DNA of 64,000 bases, taken from positions 806,001-870,000 of the forward strand of contig NC_015278.1 of NCBI RefSeq assembly GCF_000193205.1, read 5' to 3'. The notes beneath the pieces are model-generated. The model was not told the DNA's origin. It worked only from the letters and a program-made list of their open reading frames with translations, and searched no databases. Origin of the DNA: Aerococcus sp. Group 1 (lineage in GTDB: Bacteria > Bacillota > Bacilli > Lactobacillales > Aerococcaceae). The translations under genes and the position numbers were made by a program. Numbering within the stretch: position 1 is the stretch's first letter; the number at the start of each line of letters is the position of its first letter. Shown here one piece after another: positions 35,787 through 46,756 of this stretch.

Positions 35787-36441
35787 ATGCTTCAGACTGC
35801 ATGCGTTCTTTTTGGGCTTCATCTTTGGCAGTAAGGATGCGTTTAACCACTTTGAGACGGGTAAATTCTTCTCTTTCCTTTTCTTCAAGGGCCGAGGAGA
35901 TGTCTCTTTGGGCGTCTTGTAATTGCGGAATAGTGATATTCTTCAAGGCGTTAACCCGTTTTTGGGTTTTTTGGATATTTGAGGCTAGCCGGTAAGCCGC
36001 GTTTTCCACTTGGGCCAGCTGCATCTCTAAGTCCTTAACTGCTTCAAAGGCAATCCGGGCTTCATCCATTTTTGTGGTGGTTTGAGAGAAGGAATAGGCC
36101 GGTTGCATGGCTTCGGCTTGGTAGTCGACCTCAGGCACCTCGCTACCCATGACGCTGCGGACTTTGAGACTAAGACTATCGGATTGGGGGACATCTTGGG
36201 CCCAGTCCGCAATGGTATGTAAACCAATCTCTCCCTGGGCTTCAAAGAGGCACTCATAGGCCTTTTGATAGGCTTCCTTTAATTGCTCTTGGACTTTCTT
36301 AGCCTTTTGCACCAGGGACATAATTTCATTCATTAAAATCATCCGTTTACGGTCCATTAATTCGTGACCGTTCTTGGATAAGCGCAAGGTTTTTTCAACC
36401 TGCATGAGATTCCCCTTGGTGGGAGTGTGGTTGACTTCCAT
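35785..36441 (-). CDS. ntpD: V-type ATP synthase subunit D
   Basis: Central rotor shaft subunit of the V/A-type ATPase. 218 residues, almost entirely helical: an N-terminal helix with the conserved TPTKGNLMQVEKTLRLSKNG and LMDRKRMILMNEI, a short beta hairpin region in the middle, and a C-terminal helix with NAAYRLASNIQKTQKRVNAL, the segment that threads the A3B3 hexamer. Last gene of the operon; its ATG directly abuts the ntpB stop and an intrinsic terminator follows at once. Confidence 0.95.
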   Translation of the reverse strand: MEVNHTPTKGNLMQVEKTLRLSKNGHELMDRKRMILMNEIMSLVQKAKKVQEQLKEAYQKAYECLFEAQGEIGLHTIADWAQDVPQSDSLSLKVRSVMGSEVPEVDYQAEAMQPAYSFSQTTTKMDEARIAFEAVKDLEMQLAQVENAAYRLASNIQKTQKRVNALKNITIPQLQDAQRDISSALEEKEREEFTRLKVVKRILTAKDEAQKERMQSEA

Positions 36442-37874
36442 TAGTCCTCACCGTCCTGCTTACTATCCTTATCTAGGGCATCTTTTTTGTAAGAATAAGT
36501 GGTGTCTTCATAATATTTGTCGAGTAATTGACTATCCATCCGGTTTAACTCGGTCCGTGGGAAGGTCCGGAGCAGGTCCCATCCCAAGTTCAAGGTATCG
36601 GTAATGGTCCGGTTTTCATCTTGCTTTTGCCCAATAAATTCTTGTTCAAAGGCTTCCCCGAAGGCCAGGTATTTCTTATCTAAGTCAGAAAGTTCTTCTT
36701 CCCCAATAACCGATGCTAGTGAACGGGCATCAATGGCTTGGGAGTAGGCAGCAAAGAGTTGGTTAGATACCGCGTCATGGTCCTCACGGGTGTAACCGTC
36801 CCCAATCCCATCCTTCATTAAACGTGACAGGGAAGGGAGAGGGTTAATTGGTGGGTAGATATTCTTCCCTTCAATACTCCGGTCCAAGACCACCTGGCCT
36901 TCAGTAATATAACCGGTAAGGTCAGGAATGGGGTGGGTGATGTCATCGTTAGGCATGGTTAAAATTGGAATTTGGGTTACAGAACCTTGCCGTCCTTTAA
37001 CAATACCTGCCCGTTCATAGATAGTCGCTAACTCGGAATAGAGGTAGCCAGGATAACCTTTACGGGATGGAATTTCTTGCTTAGCATTAGAAACTTCACG
37101 TAAAGCTTCACAGAAAGAAGTCATATCGGTCAAAATAACCAAGACATGCTTACCTAAATCATAGGCCAAGTATTCCGCGGTAGTGAGGGCCATCCGTGGG
37201 GTAATCAAACGTTCCATCACGGGATCGTCAGCGGTATTAACGAACATAGTCACGTGTTCCATAGCGCCACTTTCTTCAAAGGAGCGCTTAAAGAAATCGG
37301 CCACATCGTGTTTAACCCCCATGGCAGCAAAGACGACCGCAAATTCGCCGTCTACGCCGTCACCGAGTTTGGCTTGTTTAGCAATTTGAGCAGCCAGTTG
37401 GTTATGGGGCATCCCATCACCGGAGAAGATTGGTAACTTTTGCCCGCGAATGAGAGTAGTTAAGCCGTCAATGGCAGAAAAACCAGTTTCGATATAGTCA
37501 CGCGGATAAATCCGTGAGACCGGGTTAAGGGGCGCACCGTTCACATCACGACTCACTTCAGCGTGGATAGCGCCTAAGCCATCGATCGGTTGACCAATCC
37601 CGTTAAAGGTCCGTCCTAAGATATCAGGACCTAGGCCTAATTCCATCCCCTTACCGGTAAATTGGGTATGGGTATTGTCTAAGGACATGCCTGTAGTCGA
37701 GTCAAAAACCTGTATCAGGGCATGTTCGCCTTCAATTGTGATGATTTGACCCACTTTTTGGTCAGAACGGTTAGTTCTGAAGCGGACAATGTCACCATAG
37801 GCCGCCCCTCGAACCCCGTCGACCACGACAAGAGGGCCTTCAATCGAACTTAATCCTAAATATTCAATTGCCAT
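36441..37874 (-). CDS. ntpB: V-type ATP synthase subunit B
   Basis: Non-catalytic nucleotide-binding-type subunit of the A3B3 head, 477 residues. The N-terminal beta barrel begins [20 protein letters not shown]; the central domain has [28 protein letters not shown] with a degenerate P-loop (SGDGMPHNQ), as expected for B subunits, and [17 protein letters not shown] toward the C-terminus. It lies 12 bases after ntpA and overlaps the ntpD start by one base. Confidence 0.97.
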   Translation of the reverse strand: MAIEYLGLSSIEGPLVVVDGVRGAAYGDIVRFRTNRSDQKVGQIITIEGEHALIQVFDSTTGMSLDNTHTQFTGKGMELGLGPDILGRTFNGIGQPIDGLGAIHAEVSRDVNGAPLNPVSRIYPRDYIETGFSAIDGLTTLIRGQKLPIFSGDGMPHNQLAAQIAKQAKLGDGVDGEFAVVFAAMGVKHDVADFFKRSFEESGAMEHVTMFVNTADDPVMERLITPRMALTTAEYLAYDLGKHVLVILTDMTSFCEALREVSNAKQEIPSRKGYPGYLYSELATIYERAGIVKGRQGSVTQIPILTMPNDDITHPIPDLTGYITEGQVVLDRSIEGKNIYPPINPLPSLSRLMKDGIGDGYTREDHDAVSNQLFAAYSQAIDARSLASVIGEEELSDLDKKYLAFGEAFEQEFIGQKQDENRTITDTLNLGWDLLRTFPRTELNRMDSQLLDKYYEDTTYSYKKDALDKDSKQDGED

Positions 37875-37886
37875 TTATTTTCCCCC

Positions 37887-39650
37887 TTATCCATTTTCTT
37901 GCATTGCTTTTTCATAGAAACGATCGATATCTTCATAATAATGATCAAAGGCTTCTAAGTCATCATTTGGCACATCAAACTTCATGGTAATTAATTGGTT
38001 AAAAATATCAGCCTTAGCGATGTAAGACATGGGCATCCCCCATTGAACCAATTGTTGGCAGCGGGAATGTAGATAGAGAATTACATCTAACATCTTGGCT
38101 TGCTTAGCAATCGGCACCGCTTGGTCGATTTCGTGGAAGGTGTTTTGTTGTAAGAAACCCAAACGAATAATTCGTGCGGTTTGCAGGGTCAATTTTTGCG
38201 AATCAGGTAAGATATCTGAACCAATTAATTTAACGATTTCATTTAATTCATCTTCTTCGTGGAGTAGGGCCATCATTTGTGAGCGGTTTTCCACGAATTC
38301 TTCGGAAACCTGTTTATTATACCAAGCCGTTAAGTCATCCACGTATTGAGAATAGGAATTCATCCAGTTAATGGCTGGGTAGTGACGGGCATGGGCCAGG
38401 TTGGCATCCAGTCCCCAGAAACAGCGGACAAAACGCTTGGTGTTTTGGGTCACGGGTTCAGAGAAGTCCCCACCTTGAGGGGAGACCGCCCCGATAATTG
38501 ACACTGAGCCATTGTCGTGGTTGAGGGTTTCCATGTCGCCGGCTCTTTCATAGAAGGTTGCGATTCGGCTAGCCAGGTAGGCAGGATAACCTTCTTCAGC
38601 TGGCATTTCTTCCAGACGGCCCGATAATTCACGTAAGGCTTCTGCCCAACGGGAAGTGGAGTCGGCCATAATGGCTACATCATACCCCATATCCCGATAG
38701 TATTCAGCAATGGTTAGGCCGGTATAAATGGAAGCTTCCCGAGCTGCCACGGGCATATTGGAAGTGTTAGCGATTAAGACGGTCCGTTCCATTAATGGGG
38801 CGTTAGAACGCGGGTCAATCAGTTTAGAGAAATCTTCCAAGACTTCGGTCATTTCATTGCCCCGTTCCCCGCAACCAATATAGACAATGACATCGGCATC
38901 AGCAAACTTAGCGATTTGGTGTTGCATGGTGGTTTTTCCGGTACCGAATCCACCTGGGATGGCCGCTGTCCCACCCTTAGCAATCGGAAAGACAGTATCA
39001 ATAATCCGTTGCCCAGTGAGAAGTGGGGTAGTGCTTTCCAGTCGCTTAGCCACAGGTCGTGGGGTACGGATGGGCCATTTTTGATAGGCCTTGACTTGGT
39101 ATTCCTCACCATTAAATTGGCGGATAGTCGCTAGAGTTTCTTCAATGGTATAAGACCCAGGAGCCACCACATCAACGACTTCACCTACCACAGAATTAGG
39201 CACCATAATTTTATGTTTAATGGCTTGGGTTTCTTGCACTTCAGCAATCACGTCCCCAGCAGATACTTGGTCTCCCACCTTAACGGTCGGGGTGATCTGC
39301 CAAGCCTTTTGACGGTCAAGCGAGTCGACGTTGACTCCTCTTTTAATATAGAAACCACTGGCTTCAGCGATATCCTCTAGGGGCCGTTCAATCCCATCAT
39401 AAATATTATTTAAGAGACCAGGGCCGAGCTCTACTGTCATGGCTGAACCACTGCCATAGATGGGTTCGCCTGGTTTTAAGCCGGCGGTCTCTTCGTAGAC
39501 TTGGAAGGTGGTTTTGGCTTGGTCGATACGAATCACTTCGCCCACTAAGCGACTCTTACCGACATGGACCAATTCTTGCATGGAAAAATCGGTATTACCC
39601 TTGACGGTAACAATGGGGCCATTAATGGCATAAATTGTATTTTCTCCCAT
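37887..39650 (-). CDS. ntpA: V-type ATP synthase catalytic subunit A
   Basis: Catalytic ATPase subunit, 587 residues. The barrel domain begins [20 protein letters not shown]. The V/A-specific non-homologous insertion (about residues 110-190) is followed by the P-loop GGFGTGKTT near residue 235, and then [14 protein letters not shown] and [18 protein letters not shown]. Three copies alternate with subunit B to hydrolyse or make ATP coupled to ion flow through the membrane ring. It lies 3 bases after ntpE. Confidence 0.98.
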   Translation of the reverse strand: MGENTIYAINGPIVTVKGNTDFSMQELVHVGKSRLVGEVIRIDQAKTTFQVYEETAGLKPGEPIYGSGSAMTVELGPGLLNNIYDGIERPLEDIAEASGFYIKRGVNVDSLDRQKAWQITPTVKVGDQVSAGDVIAEVQETQAIKHKIMVPNSVVGEVVDVVAPGSYTIEETLATIRQFNGEEYQVKAYQKWPIRTPRPVAKRLESTTPLLTGQRIIDTVFPIAKGGTAAIPGGFGTGKTTMQHQIAKFADADVIVYIGCGERGNEMTEVLEDFSKLIDPRSNAPLMERTVLIANTSNMPVAAREASIYTGLTIAEYYRDMGYDVAIMADSTSRWAEALRELSGRLEEMPAEEGYPAYLASRIATFYERAGDMETLNHDNGSVSIIGAVSPQGGDFSEPVTQNTKRFVRCFWGLDANLAHARHYPAINWMNSYSQYVDDLTAWYNKQVSEEFVENRSQMMALLHEEDELNEIVKLIGSDILPDSQKLTLQTARIIRLGFLQQNTFHEIDQAVPIAKQAKMLDVILYLHSRCQQLVQWGMPMSYIAKADIFNQLITMKFDVPNDDLEAFDHYYEDIDRFYEKAMQENG

Positions 39651-39653
39651 CGA

Positions 39654-40232
39654 TTAATCAGCCTCCTTAATGACAAAGTTTTCTTTGAGGCGGTCAAGAA
39701 AGGTTAAGAAGGAGTAATCCACCAAAATTTGGCGTTCTCTTAACACCGCCCGAATGCCGCCCATGAAGGGACGGTCAGAAATAATGATAGGGTGGGAAGC
39801 ATAACTTTCTAGTTGACTTCTTAAATGACTATCATTTTCATCGATGTAAAGGTCGTATTTTTCACGACCTGCGTAGGCTTGAATATTAGTCAGCATTTTT
39901 TTCAACTGTTCAATATAAGCCTCACTCTTTTGGTAGTCTTCGATTTGCTTAGTGAAGGTTTGGAAGAGAGTCAATTTCATATTCTCTTCGGTTAAGAACA
40001 ATTCCCGTTGTTGGTTAATTTGAATTTGGGAAATGGCCTTATTATTTTCTTTGCGTAAGGCTTCTTTCTCGTTAACTAAGCGGTGAGCAAAAGTGTCATC
40101 GGTTTGTTCTTGAAAAGTTTGAAAATCATCTTCTAAAGTTTCCCGGTATTGGTTAATTTGTTGGTCAATTTCAGATTGGCTTTGTTGGGTCACTTGATCC
40201 TTAAAATAAGCCATTTTTTCTTCAAGTTTCAT
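39654..40232 (-). CDS. ntpE: V-type ATP synthase subunit E
   Basis: Peripheral stalk subunit, 192 residues. A long N-terminal coiled coil (residues 1-100, rich in Glu, Gln and Lys, including KEALRKENNKAISQIQINQQR) precedes a globular C-terminal head with ISDRPFMGGIRAVLRERQIL VDYS-like features. It pairs with the small stalk subunit encoded at the operon start. It lies between the F-type subunit and ntpA with short gaps. Sequence conservation in this family is low; the call rests on structure, size and position. Confidence 0.85.
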   Translation of the reverse strand: MKLEEKMAYFKDQVTQQSQSEIDQQINQYRETLEDDFQTFQEQTDDTFAHRLVNEKEALRKENNKAISQIQINQQRELFLTEENMKLTLFQTFTKQIEDYQKSEAYIEQLKKMLTNIQAYAGREKYDLYIDENDSHLRSQLESYASHPIIISDRPFMGGIRAVLRERQILVDYSFLTFLDRLKENFVIKEAD

Positions 40233-40246
40233 ACTAGGCTCCTCTC

Positions 40247-40554
40247 CTAAATGGATATCCCAATGGCACGCTGGATGGTGTCAGCGATTGAGGATTGTTC
40301 GGATGCATATTCATTGGGGCCTAACATCTCTACAATCAGAGGTGTTGAGCGGTTGAATCGCACCTCATCGACTAGGTCTTGGTGGTCAGCAATCAGCTTG
40401 GGCGAAATCATCAAAACACCAATATCATTTCTTTCCAAGACTGCTTGAAAAGCCTCTTCAAATGAATCTTGGTCCTTAATCAAGACGCCATCAACGCCCA
40501 CCAGTTTCATCCCGGTTAAGGAATGCACATTATCACTAATGAAATATTGTTTCA

Positions 40555-40555
<1 letters not shown>
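40247..40555 (-). CDS. ntpG: V-type ATP synthase subunit F
   Basis: Small Rossmann-like subunit of the rotor (102 residues), called NtpG in Enterococcus hirae and F elsewhere. Family pattern: SDNVHSLTGMKLVGVDGV at the N-terminus, then IGVLMISPKLIAD (the conserved gxixIte strand) and TPLIVEMLGPNE. Its ATG overlaps the ntpK stop by one base, indicating coupling. Confidence 0.9.
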
Positions 40556-41016
<461 letters not shown>

Positions 41017-41054
41017 TTAAAAAATTAAATTGAATTCAATCGACAACTTATGAA

Positions 41055-43007
41055 TTATGACTTGGTGGTCGATGACCAGACACTCTTGAACTCAATCCCG
41101 TCGCCCTTGTAGAAATGACTGAAGAGTTCATAGAATTCTAGCCGTAAGACTTGGATAAAGACAACCAAACCTTCGAAACCAGTGACGAAGAGGTTACCTA
41201 AAATAAAGACCAACCAGTTAGGGTTATTACCTTCTAGATTGGCAAACATTAAAACAATCCCCATCATAACCCCGTGGCTGATGGCAAAGGCACCCACCCG
41301 GACAAAGGAAATGGTATTAGAAATAAAAGATAATAAGGTTTCAAAAGCTTCAAAGAACACGGTAATTAATTGAATCACAATCCCATCTTCGTTGTCAGCT
41401 TTTTTCTTTTCAATAAAGTTAATGATTTGTTCCTTAAAACCGATGCAGAGTAAGGATATAACCATAATGGCAATGATGATTCCTAGGGCAGGTAAGGAAT
41501 GACCAGTCATATAGAGGACCAAGGTTAAAACCATTAATCCGTAGAAAATCAGTCCCATGAGGCCATTGCGGTCGAAGATGGCTTCTAATTTTTCGCCTTC
41601 TTTAAGCCGTAAGACAAAATTCATCAGCATGGTTAAGAGAATTAAAAACATCCCAAAGCAAACCGAAACCACAAAGACCGTGTTTAAAGTCCCAAAGAAA
41701 GGCACATTGGTCATGGCCTTACTTGGACTCAACCAGATGGGTTCAATAATCTTGTCTTCAATCCCAAATACAGAGCCGTACAAGAAACCAAAAAGCATCG
41801 ATGAAATACCCACTGGTAAGAACATCTTGGCCATGGCAACTTTAGGCAGATGGTAAGAGGCTAAGCCCAGTAAAAAGAGTAAGAGCCCGTGGCCCACGTC
41901 ACCAAACATGGCCCCAAACATTAAGGAATAGGTTACCGCCACTAAGGGTGTAGGGTCCATCTCTTCATAATTGGGGGTCCCATACATCTTAGTGATCATG
42001 CGAAAGGGTTTGGTAAAGAAATTATTTTTTAACTTCGTGGGTGGTTCGATATTATCTTCATCACTATCATCTTCAATATAGATGGTCACATTGGGATCAT
42101 CCTTGACGTCGTTAACTAAAGACTTGGCATCATCTTCATCCATCCAGCCGATTAAGAGATAGCGGGTTTCTTTCTTAGCAAATTCATTTCGGGTAATGGC
42201 TGCATAACGGCGGACGCCAAAGGCCTTGGATAACTTATGGAGACGTTGTTTAGCTTCCAGTAAGTTGTCTCTTACGGGGAGGAGGAAGGCCTTGAGCTTG
42301 GTTTCAAGGTCTCCTTGCATCTTCTTAAGTTTTTGGATTTCACCTTGGTAGCGGCTAAGAATCTCTTTAAAAGTTCCGCTTTCTTCAGGCAGGTAAATTC
42401 TTTGCCATGCTAAGGAGAAATACAAAGCGTCCACTCGTTGCCGGGCTTCGGCAGGCACAAAGTAAAGGCCATAAACATAGCCGTCTTCAGTCTTAGAAGG
42501 AATGAAGATGGAAGGAATCATATTATCGATATATTTTTTAAACTTGCGGTAGTTTGCTTCAGTAAAGCGACCAAAGCGAAACTTAATCTTTTCCATGGAA
42601 AGAATATCGGCTAAGTTATAATCGATTTCGGAAAAAGGCAGGTAGGTATGGTAGTCGGCCTCTAATTTTTCCAGTGATTCATTGACTTCATTTAATTGCC
42701 CTTGGACATCAGAGCAATCTTTTTCGACCTCTGTCACTAGACGCTTGATATAGTCAAAGTCTAAGTCGCGACAATCGCCTTCTAGCTCTTCTTCTTCATC
42801 ACTAGTGATTTGTAATAAGTTACCAATCCGATCTGCCCAGGGTTGGTAGGGATCAGGACTGGTATAGGGTTTTAAAGTCTGAATTTCTGATAATTCCTTT
42901 AGCGTATTTTCTAAATGAATATCATAATGACTTAAGTATTGGTCAGCCATCCGGTCGATATCATCACGTGGACCAGATATGTTGACCATACTCATTTTTG
43001 TAATCAT
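41055..43007 (-). CDS. ntpI: V-type ATP synthase subunit I
   Basis: Membrane stator subunit that forms the ion half-channels with the K ring, about 650 residues. The N-terminal cytoplasmic half is coiled coil plus alpha/beta (IDRMADQYLSHYDIHLENTL onward); the C-terminal half has about seven to eight transmembrane helices, including SLMFGAMFGDVGHGLLLFLL and a late helix with FVRVGAFAISHGVMMGIVL. The start at 43007 has an AAAGGAG site 9 bases upstream; a TTG at 43025 overlaps that site and the ntpC stop. Confidence 0.95.
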   Translation of the reverse strand: MITKMSMVNISGPRDDIDRMADQYLSHYDIHLENTLKELSEIQTLKPYTSPDPYQPWADRIGNLLQITSDEEEELEGDCRDLDFDYIKRLVTEVEKDCSDVQGQLNEVNESLEKLEADYHTYLPFSEIDYNLADILSMEKIKFRFGRFTEANYRKFKKYIDNMIPSIFIPSKTEDGYVYGLYFVPAEARQRVDALYFSLAWQRIYLPEESGTFKEILSRYQGEIQKLKKMQGDLETKLKAFLLPVRDNLLEAKQRLHKLSKAFGVRRYAAITRNEFAKKETRYLLIGWMDEDDAKSLVNDVKDDPNVTIYIEDDSDEDNIEPPTKLKNNFFTKPFRMITKMYGTPNYEEMDPTPLVAVTYSLMFGAMFGDVGHGLLLFLLGLASYHLPKVAMAKMFLPVGISSMLFGFLYGSVFGIEDKIIEPIWLSPSKAMTNVPFFGTLNTVFVVSVCFGMFLILLTMLMNFVLRLKEGEKLEAIFDRNGLMGLIFYGLMVLTLVLYMTGHSLPALGIIIAIMVISLLCIGFKEQIINFIEKKKADNEDGIVIQLITVFFEAFETLLSFISNTISFVRVGAFAISHGVMMGIVLMFANLEGNNPNWLVFILGNLFVTGFEGLVVFIQVLRLEFYELFSHFYKGDGIEFKSVWSSTTKS

Positions 43008-43021
43008 CCAAGGAACTCCTT

Positions 43022-44059
43022 TCAATTATGGAATGGCATAGTAACAGGGGATTGGTAGGCAATCGCTTCTACCTTCTCTTTGAGTAAGTCAGCTTCCAGT
43101 TCTTTGAGACTGAGATAGTCAAAGAGGGGCAAAACTGACTGCGGTAAACTCTTAGCAAAACGGTGTTCAATGGTTTTTAACCAAGCTTTTTGTTGCTTGA
43201 GGCCCACTACTTTATTTTCTCCACTCTTGAATAAATCTTGATAGCCCAAGTTGGTCAAGAGGTTGAAGAAACTGTTTTTGTCTTGGCTAGCCAAGAGAGC
43301 ACTGATATTTGCTTCATTAAGGTAGCGGCCTGGGCTAAAGAGTTGCGACCGGATAAAGTTCTCATCCACCTTATAGTAGAATTTCAAACGAAAAATGGTC
43401 CGGATATTGGCTAAGTCCATCTCACTACCAAATAACTTCTTAAAGCGGGTCAGGGCCTTATCATTAAGTACCCGACTGGCCTTTTTCCAAACCAAGACCG
43501 CACAGTATTGTTCAAAGACGGTACTGATAATGTAATGGTTGTAGTCGTGGTCATGGAAATAATCATGGTAATCCTCAAAGAATTTACCGTAATCGGTATC
43601 TCTAAAGGTATCAATCGAATCAAGGACCGATGTCTTGGTAATTAGTTCACCGATGTGAAAGTGGCGGTGCTTTTCCAAGTAGTCAGTAAAGGGGTTAACG
43701 ACAAAGGGCACCGATTCTTGGCGCTCCAAGCCTCTAAGTACCTTGGTGATAAATTCGCGTTCAAAACGAATCCCATAGACCGATAAGGCCGCCCGTTGTT
43801 CGAAACCAGAAAAGCGGTAGAGCTTGAGAAAGTCATAGCGCAAGCCCCGATCAATCAGTTCAATCAAGTTCTCCGCAGTGAGGTCAAGCTTATTCTGTTC
43901 GCTAGGCATCACTTGGTGGTAGGAAGGCAATTGGTCGAGAGCCTGGTAGAGGTCTGACAAGGTATAACCTGCTAAGCGGTCATCGATTTCTTCTGGAGTC
44001 AAGACGAGCTTGCCTTTCATGGCCCGGACCTTGGTGTTGATAGCGGTATAGTTAGTCAT
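43022..44059 (-). CDS. ntpC: V-type ATP synthase subunit C
   Basis: Funnel-like subunit joining the central shaft to the membrane ring, 345 residues, all helical. Family features include NTKVRAMKGKLVLTPEEIDD at the N-terminus, three related helical domains, LANIRTIFRLKFYYK and LLKEKVEAIAYQSPV near the end. Its ATG overlaps the end of the small stalk gene when that gene is read in its repaired frame, as expected for a tightly packed operon. Confidence 0.93.
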   Translation of the reverse strand: MTNYTAINTKVRAMKGKLVLTPEEIDDRLAGYTLSDLYQALDQLPSYHQVMPSEQNKLDLTAENLIELIDRGLRYDFLKLYRFSGFEQRAALSVYGIRFEREFITKVLRGLERQESVPFVVNPFTDYLEKHRHFHIGELITKTSVLDSIDTFRDTDYGKFFEDYHDYFHDHDYNHYIISTVFEQYCAVLVWKKASRVLNDKALTRFKKLFGSEMDLANIRTIFRLKFYYKVDENFIRSQLFSPGRYLNEANISALLASQDKNSFFNLLTNLGYQDLFKSGENKVVGLKQQKAWLKTIEHRFAKSLPQSVLPLFDYLSLKELEADLLKEKVEAIAYQSPVTMPFHN

Positions 44060-44380
44060 CGCCTGTCACTCCGAGGGCCTGTAATTGATTGAAGAAATCC
44101 TTGAGGTAGCTGTCTTGATCATGATCAACGAGTTGTTTGATTTGCTCCATTTGTCGGTTGTAGCTGGCTTGCAAGTCTTGGGTACGTTCCTCGCGTAAGT
44201 CTTGGTTACGGGCTTGGATCCTGGCTAATTCTTCGTCATATTTTGCTTGAGCTTGTTTCTTATAATCAGCTTTTTTTGGTCATAGTTTTGACGCAAGGCT
44301 AATTTTTCATCTTGAACACTCTCAAGATGACGATTGGCATCAACTTCCATATGGTGCAATTGCTCTATGATTTTATCCAT
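44052..44380 (-). pseudogene. V-type ATP synthase small peripheral-stalk subunit (G/H type), frameshifted
   Basis: First gene of the operon (ATG at 44380, AAGAAGGATGG upstream). It begins MDKIIEQLHHMEVDANRHLE, a coiled-coil partner of subunit E, and reaches a stop after 51 codons. Adding one T to the T7 run at 44271-44277 gives ADYKKQAQAKYDEELARI and a frame open to 44054-44052, about 109 residues, the family size, with its stop overlapping the ntpC start. The subunit is needed for the stator, and all other V-ATPase genes are intact, so an assembly error is much more likely than gene loss. Confidence 0.85.
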
Positions 44381-44440
44381 CTATTCCACCATCCTTCTTT
44401 TTATTTTATAAGCACAAAGCCAGTTTGAGCTCTGCAATTC

Positions 44441-44469
44441 ATTATAGGACAGAAGGCCATTAAAGTCAT
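44441..44469 (-). promoter_or_regulatory. V-ATPase operon promoter
   Basis: On the minus strand: ATGACT (44469-44464), 17-base spacer, TATAAT (44446-44441), about 60 bases before the first start codon. Confidence 0.55.
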
Positions 44470-44721
44470 TTTTACCCGGGATTAAATCTTGCAAAAACAG
44501 TAAAAAGTCGACGTTCGCTGACGATTTTTGCATGGATAAAAATGATAGCGTTTTAGCTATTTGACATTTTTGGTCTCAGACGGATGAGAGTCAGCAAACT
44601 GATTTTTAGCTTAAAAAGCTGAGAAAATTAAAAATAAAAAGTAAAGATTTTGCGGACCAATAAGTAGGCGGTTAACGCCTAAGTCTTTCACTGTATTTAA
44701 TGAAGGAAAAGGAGGGATAAT
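44470..44721 (+). other. leader and promoter region of the comG operon
   Basis: Between the divergent V-ATPase and comG operons. A 6-bp hairpin TAGGCG (44665-44670) with CGCCTA (44676-44681) lies 40 bases before comGA. Several imperfect hairpins lie between 44500 and 44630. I see no gene. A competence sigma-factor box cannot be named with confidence. Confidence 0.4.
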
Positions 44722-45726
44722 TTGCAGGAAATCACTCAAGAAATACTCAGGGAGGCCTACCAAGCACGGGTGGATGATATCCATCTCTTGCCAGAAAAGG
44801 GTCTTTACCAAGTCTATTTCCGCCAAGAGGGAATCCTCAAGCCGGTGCGCCAGTTTGACTTAGACTTTGGAAGCCGCTGGATTCGCTACTTGAAGTATAT
44901 TAGTCATTTAGATGTGGGCGAGCAACGTTTACCCCAAGAAGGGGCCTTGATCTACCAATTAGACCAGGGAGAAATTGAACTTAGGTTGTCTACCTTAGCC
45001 AACTACCTCATGCAGGAATCCTTGGTGATCCGTCTGCTCTATGACCAAAGTCAGTGGCAGTACAGTGAGCGAGAGGCTGAAGACTTAGAGGAGATGAAGA
45101 AATACCTTTATCGAAAAAGTGGACTCATGCTTTTCTCTGGCCCGGTGGCCTCGGGAAAGACTTCAACCATCTATCATCTCTTAAGAGAGGTCTACCAGGA
45201 ACGCGCCTGCCAGGTGATCACCATGGAAGACCCGGTCGAAATTAAGGAGGCTAATTTCTTACAGATTTCAGTCAACCGCAAGGCAGGCTTGACCTATGAG
45301 CGTCTGATCAAGGCCAGTCTCCGCCACCATCCCGATATTCTCTTGATCGGTGAAATTCGTGATGAAGAAACTGCTCAAATGGTGATGCGGGCGGCCCTAA
45401 CCGGGCACTTGGTGATTGCCACTATCCATGCCAAAAACTGCATTGGCGTTATTGGCCGCCTCAAGGAATTGGGACTGAGCCAAGAACAATTACTGCAAAC
45501 GCTCTTATTTGTCGCTTCTCAGCGTCTCATCCCTGTCAAGGGAGAAGGGGCCTCGCGACAGCTCTTTTGTGAATGGATGAATGCCCGTATGTTGGCCCAC
45601 TACCTCACTAAGGGAGAAGTGGCCAGTGACTTTAAGTCCTTAAATGGTAAATTGCAGGAGGCTTATACTCATGGAAAAATCTCAGGCGAAATGGTGGCAG
45701 CCTACCAATTGGAAGAAAATTGCTAA
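44722..45726 (+). CDS. comGA: competence type IV pilus ATPase ComGA
   Basis: Cytosolic traffic ATPase that powers assembly of the DNA-uptake pseudopilus. 334 residues: an N-terminal domain (AYQARVDDIHLLPEKGLYQV), Walker A SGPVASGKTSTIYHLL, Asp box ITMEDPVEI, Walker B ILLIGEIRDEETAQ and the His box LTGHLVIATIHAKN. The TTG start is set by a near-perfect AAGGAGGG site 7 bases upstream. First gene of the seven-gene comG operon; comGB starts inside its last codons. Confidence 0.93.
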   Translation: MQEITQEILREAYQARVDDIHLLPEKGLYQVYFRQEGILKPVRQFDLDFGSRWIRYLKYISHLDVGEQRLPQEGALIYQLDQGEIELRLSTLANYLMQESLVIRLLYDQSQWQYSEREAEDLEEMKKYLYRKSGLMLFSGPVASGKTSTIYHLLREVYQERACQVITMEDPVEIKEANFLQISVNRKAGLTYERLIKASLRHHPDILLIGEIRDEETAQMVMRAALTGHLVIATIHAKNCIGVIGRLKELGLSQEQLLQTLLFVASQRLIPVKGEGASRQLFCEWMNARMLAHYLTKGEVASDFKSLNGKLQEAYTHGKISGEMVAAYQLEENC

Positions 45727-46756
45727 TTACGAAATTACCTCTTCTTGGAATAAGGCGCTCCAAGCTGAAGTGCTTGCCTATATTGCCGACATGTTAATGG
45801 AAGGTTTTCAAATGATTGATATCTTTTCCTTTTTGGCTTCTCTCTATCCCAAGCAGGAGGAAACTTTTCAATCTATGGAAGCCTTATTAATTGAAGGGCA
45901 TTTCTTCTATGAAACGACCGGAGAAATGAAATTGGCCAAGGATATCCAATTTCAAATCCAAGTTGCTGAACGCTGGGGTGATTTTGCCCCAGGACTAAAG
46001 ACCATCAGTGCCTATCTCAAGGAGCGGGCCCGGCAGCAGGCGGCTATTAGGCAAAGTTTACGCTATCCGATTTTTCTGGTGCTTTTACTCTTAGTGATGC
46101 TACTGGGCATGCGGGGCTTTGTCTTACCACAATTTGACCGCCTCCAAGCCAGTCCAGACTCGGGTTTTTTAGGCTTACTCTTTTGGTGTTTGGAAAACCT
46201 GCCCTTACTATTAGGAATTTCTTTCCTAGTCTTACTGATCGCCTACCTACTTTTTAGAGTATGGAAGAAGAAAGTGGGTCCTTTGCTTCAAGCTCAGGCC
46301 TTGGTCAAAATCCCCTTATTCGGCCGGCTCTTGCGGCTTTATTACACTTATTACTTTGCTTATGAATTCAGCCAGCTTTTCCAAGTAGGTTATTCCATCA
46401 AGCAAATTATAGACACCTTTAGCCAGCAAGAAGAAGTTCCTTTCCTCTATGACTTCGGTCACTACCTGGCTCATTCTTATGAAGAAGGTCAGGCTATTGT
46501 GGGCCAGTTGGAGGCAGTAAATATTTTTACCCGAGAATTTCCAGCCATAGTCCACCAGGGCGAGCTACTGAGTCAATTAGCTCTCAAAATGCGTCTCTAC
46601 AGTCAGCGCTGTTTGAAGAATTACCAAGACCAGGTCAAACTTTTCATGCACTGGATCCAGAATGGCCTATTTATCGTGATTGCTCTATTTATCGTAACCA
46701 TTTATCTAATGTTGATGCTACCCATGTTTAATATGATAGGAGAGATACCAGGATGA
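45671..46756 (+). CDS. comGB: competence type IV pilus platform protein ComGB
   Basis: Inner-membrane platform protein of the GspF/PilC family, 361 residues with two helical domains and three transmembrane segments (about residues 120-150, 170-195 and the C-terminal LFIVIALFIVTIYLMLMLPM). The start at 45671 is preceded by AGGAGG 9 bases upstream; an earlier in-frame ATG at 45644 lacks a site. It overlaps comGA by 56 bases and comGC by 4 bases. Confidence 0.88.
   Translation: MEKSQAKWWQPTNWKKIANYEITSSWNKALQAEVLAYIADMLMEGFQMIDIFSFLASLYPKQEETFQSMEALLIEGHFFYETTGEMKLAKDIQFQIQVAERWGDFAPGLKTISAYLKERARQQAAIRQSLRYPIFLVLLLLVMLLGMRGFVLPQFDRLQASPDSGFLGLLFWCLENLPLLLGISFLVLLIAYLLFRVWKKKVGPLLQAQALVKIPLFGRLLRLYYTYYFAYEFSQLFQVGYSIKQIIDTFSQQEEVPFLYDFGHYLAHSYEEGQAIVGQLEAVNIFTREFPAIVHQGELLSQLALKMRLYSQRCLKNYQDQVKLFMHWIQNGLFIVIALFIVTIYLMLMLPMFNMIGEIPG

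Noticed and set aside
35664..35888. Minus-strand frame of 74 codons over the repeat and the V-ATPase terminator
   Set aside because: It runs across a repeat hairpin, the operon terminator and the end of ntpD in another frame; it is a shadow.
44655..44662. GACCAATA upstream of comGA as a competence sigma-factor box
   Set aside because: Only 6 of 8 positions match TACGAATA and no similar site is seen before other candidate competence genes in the window.
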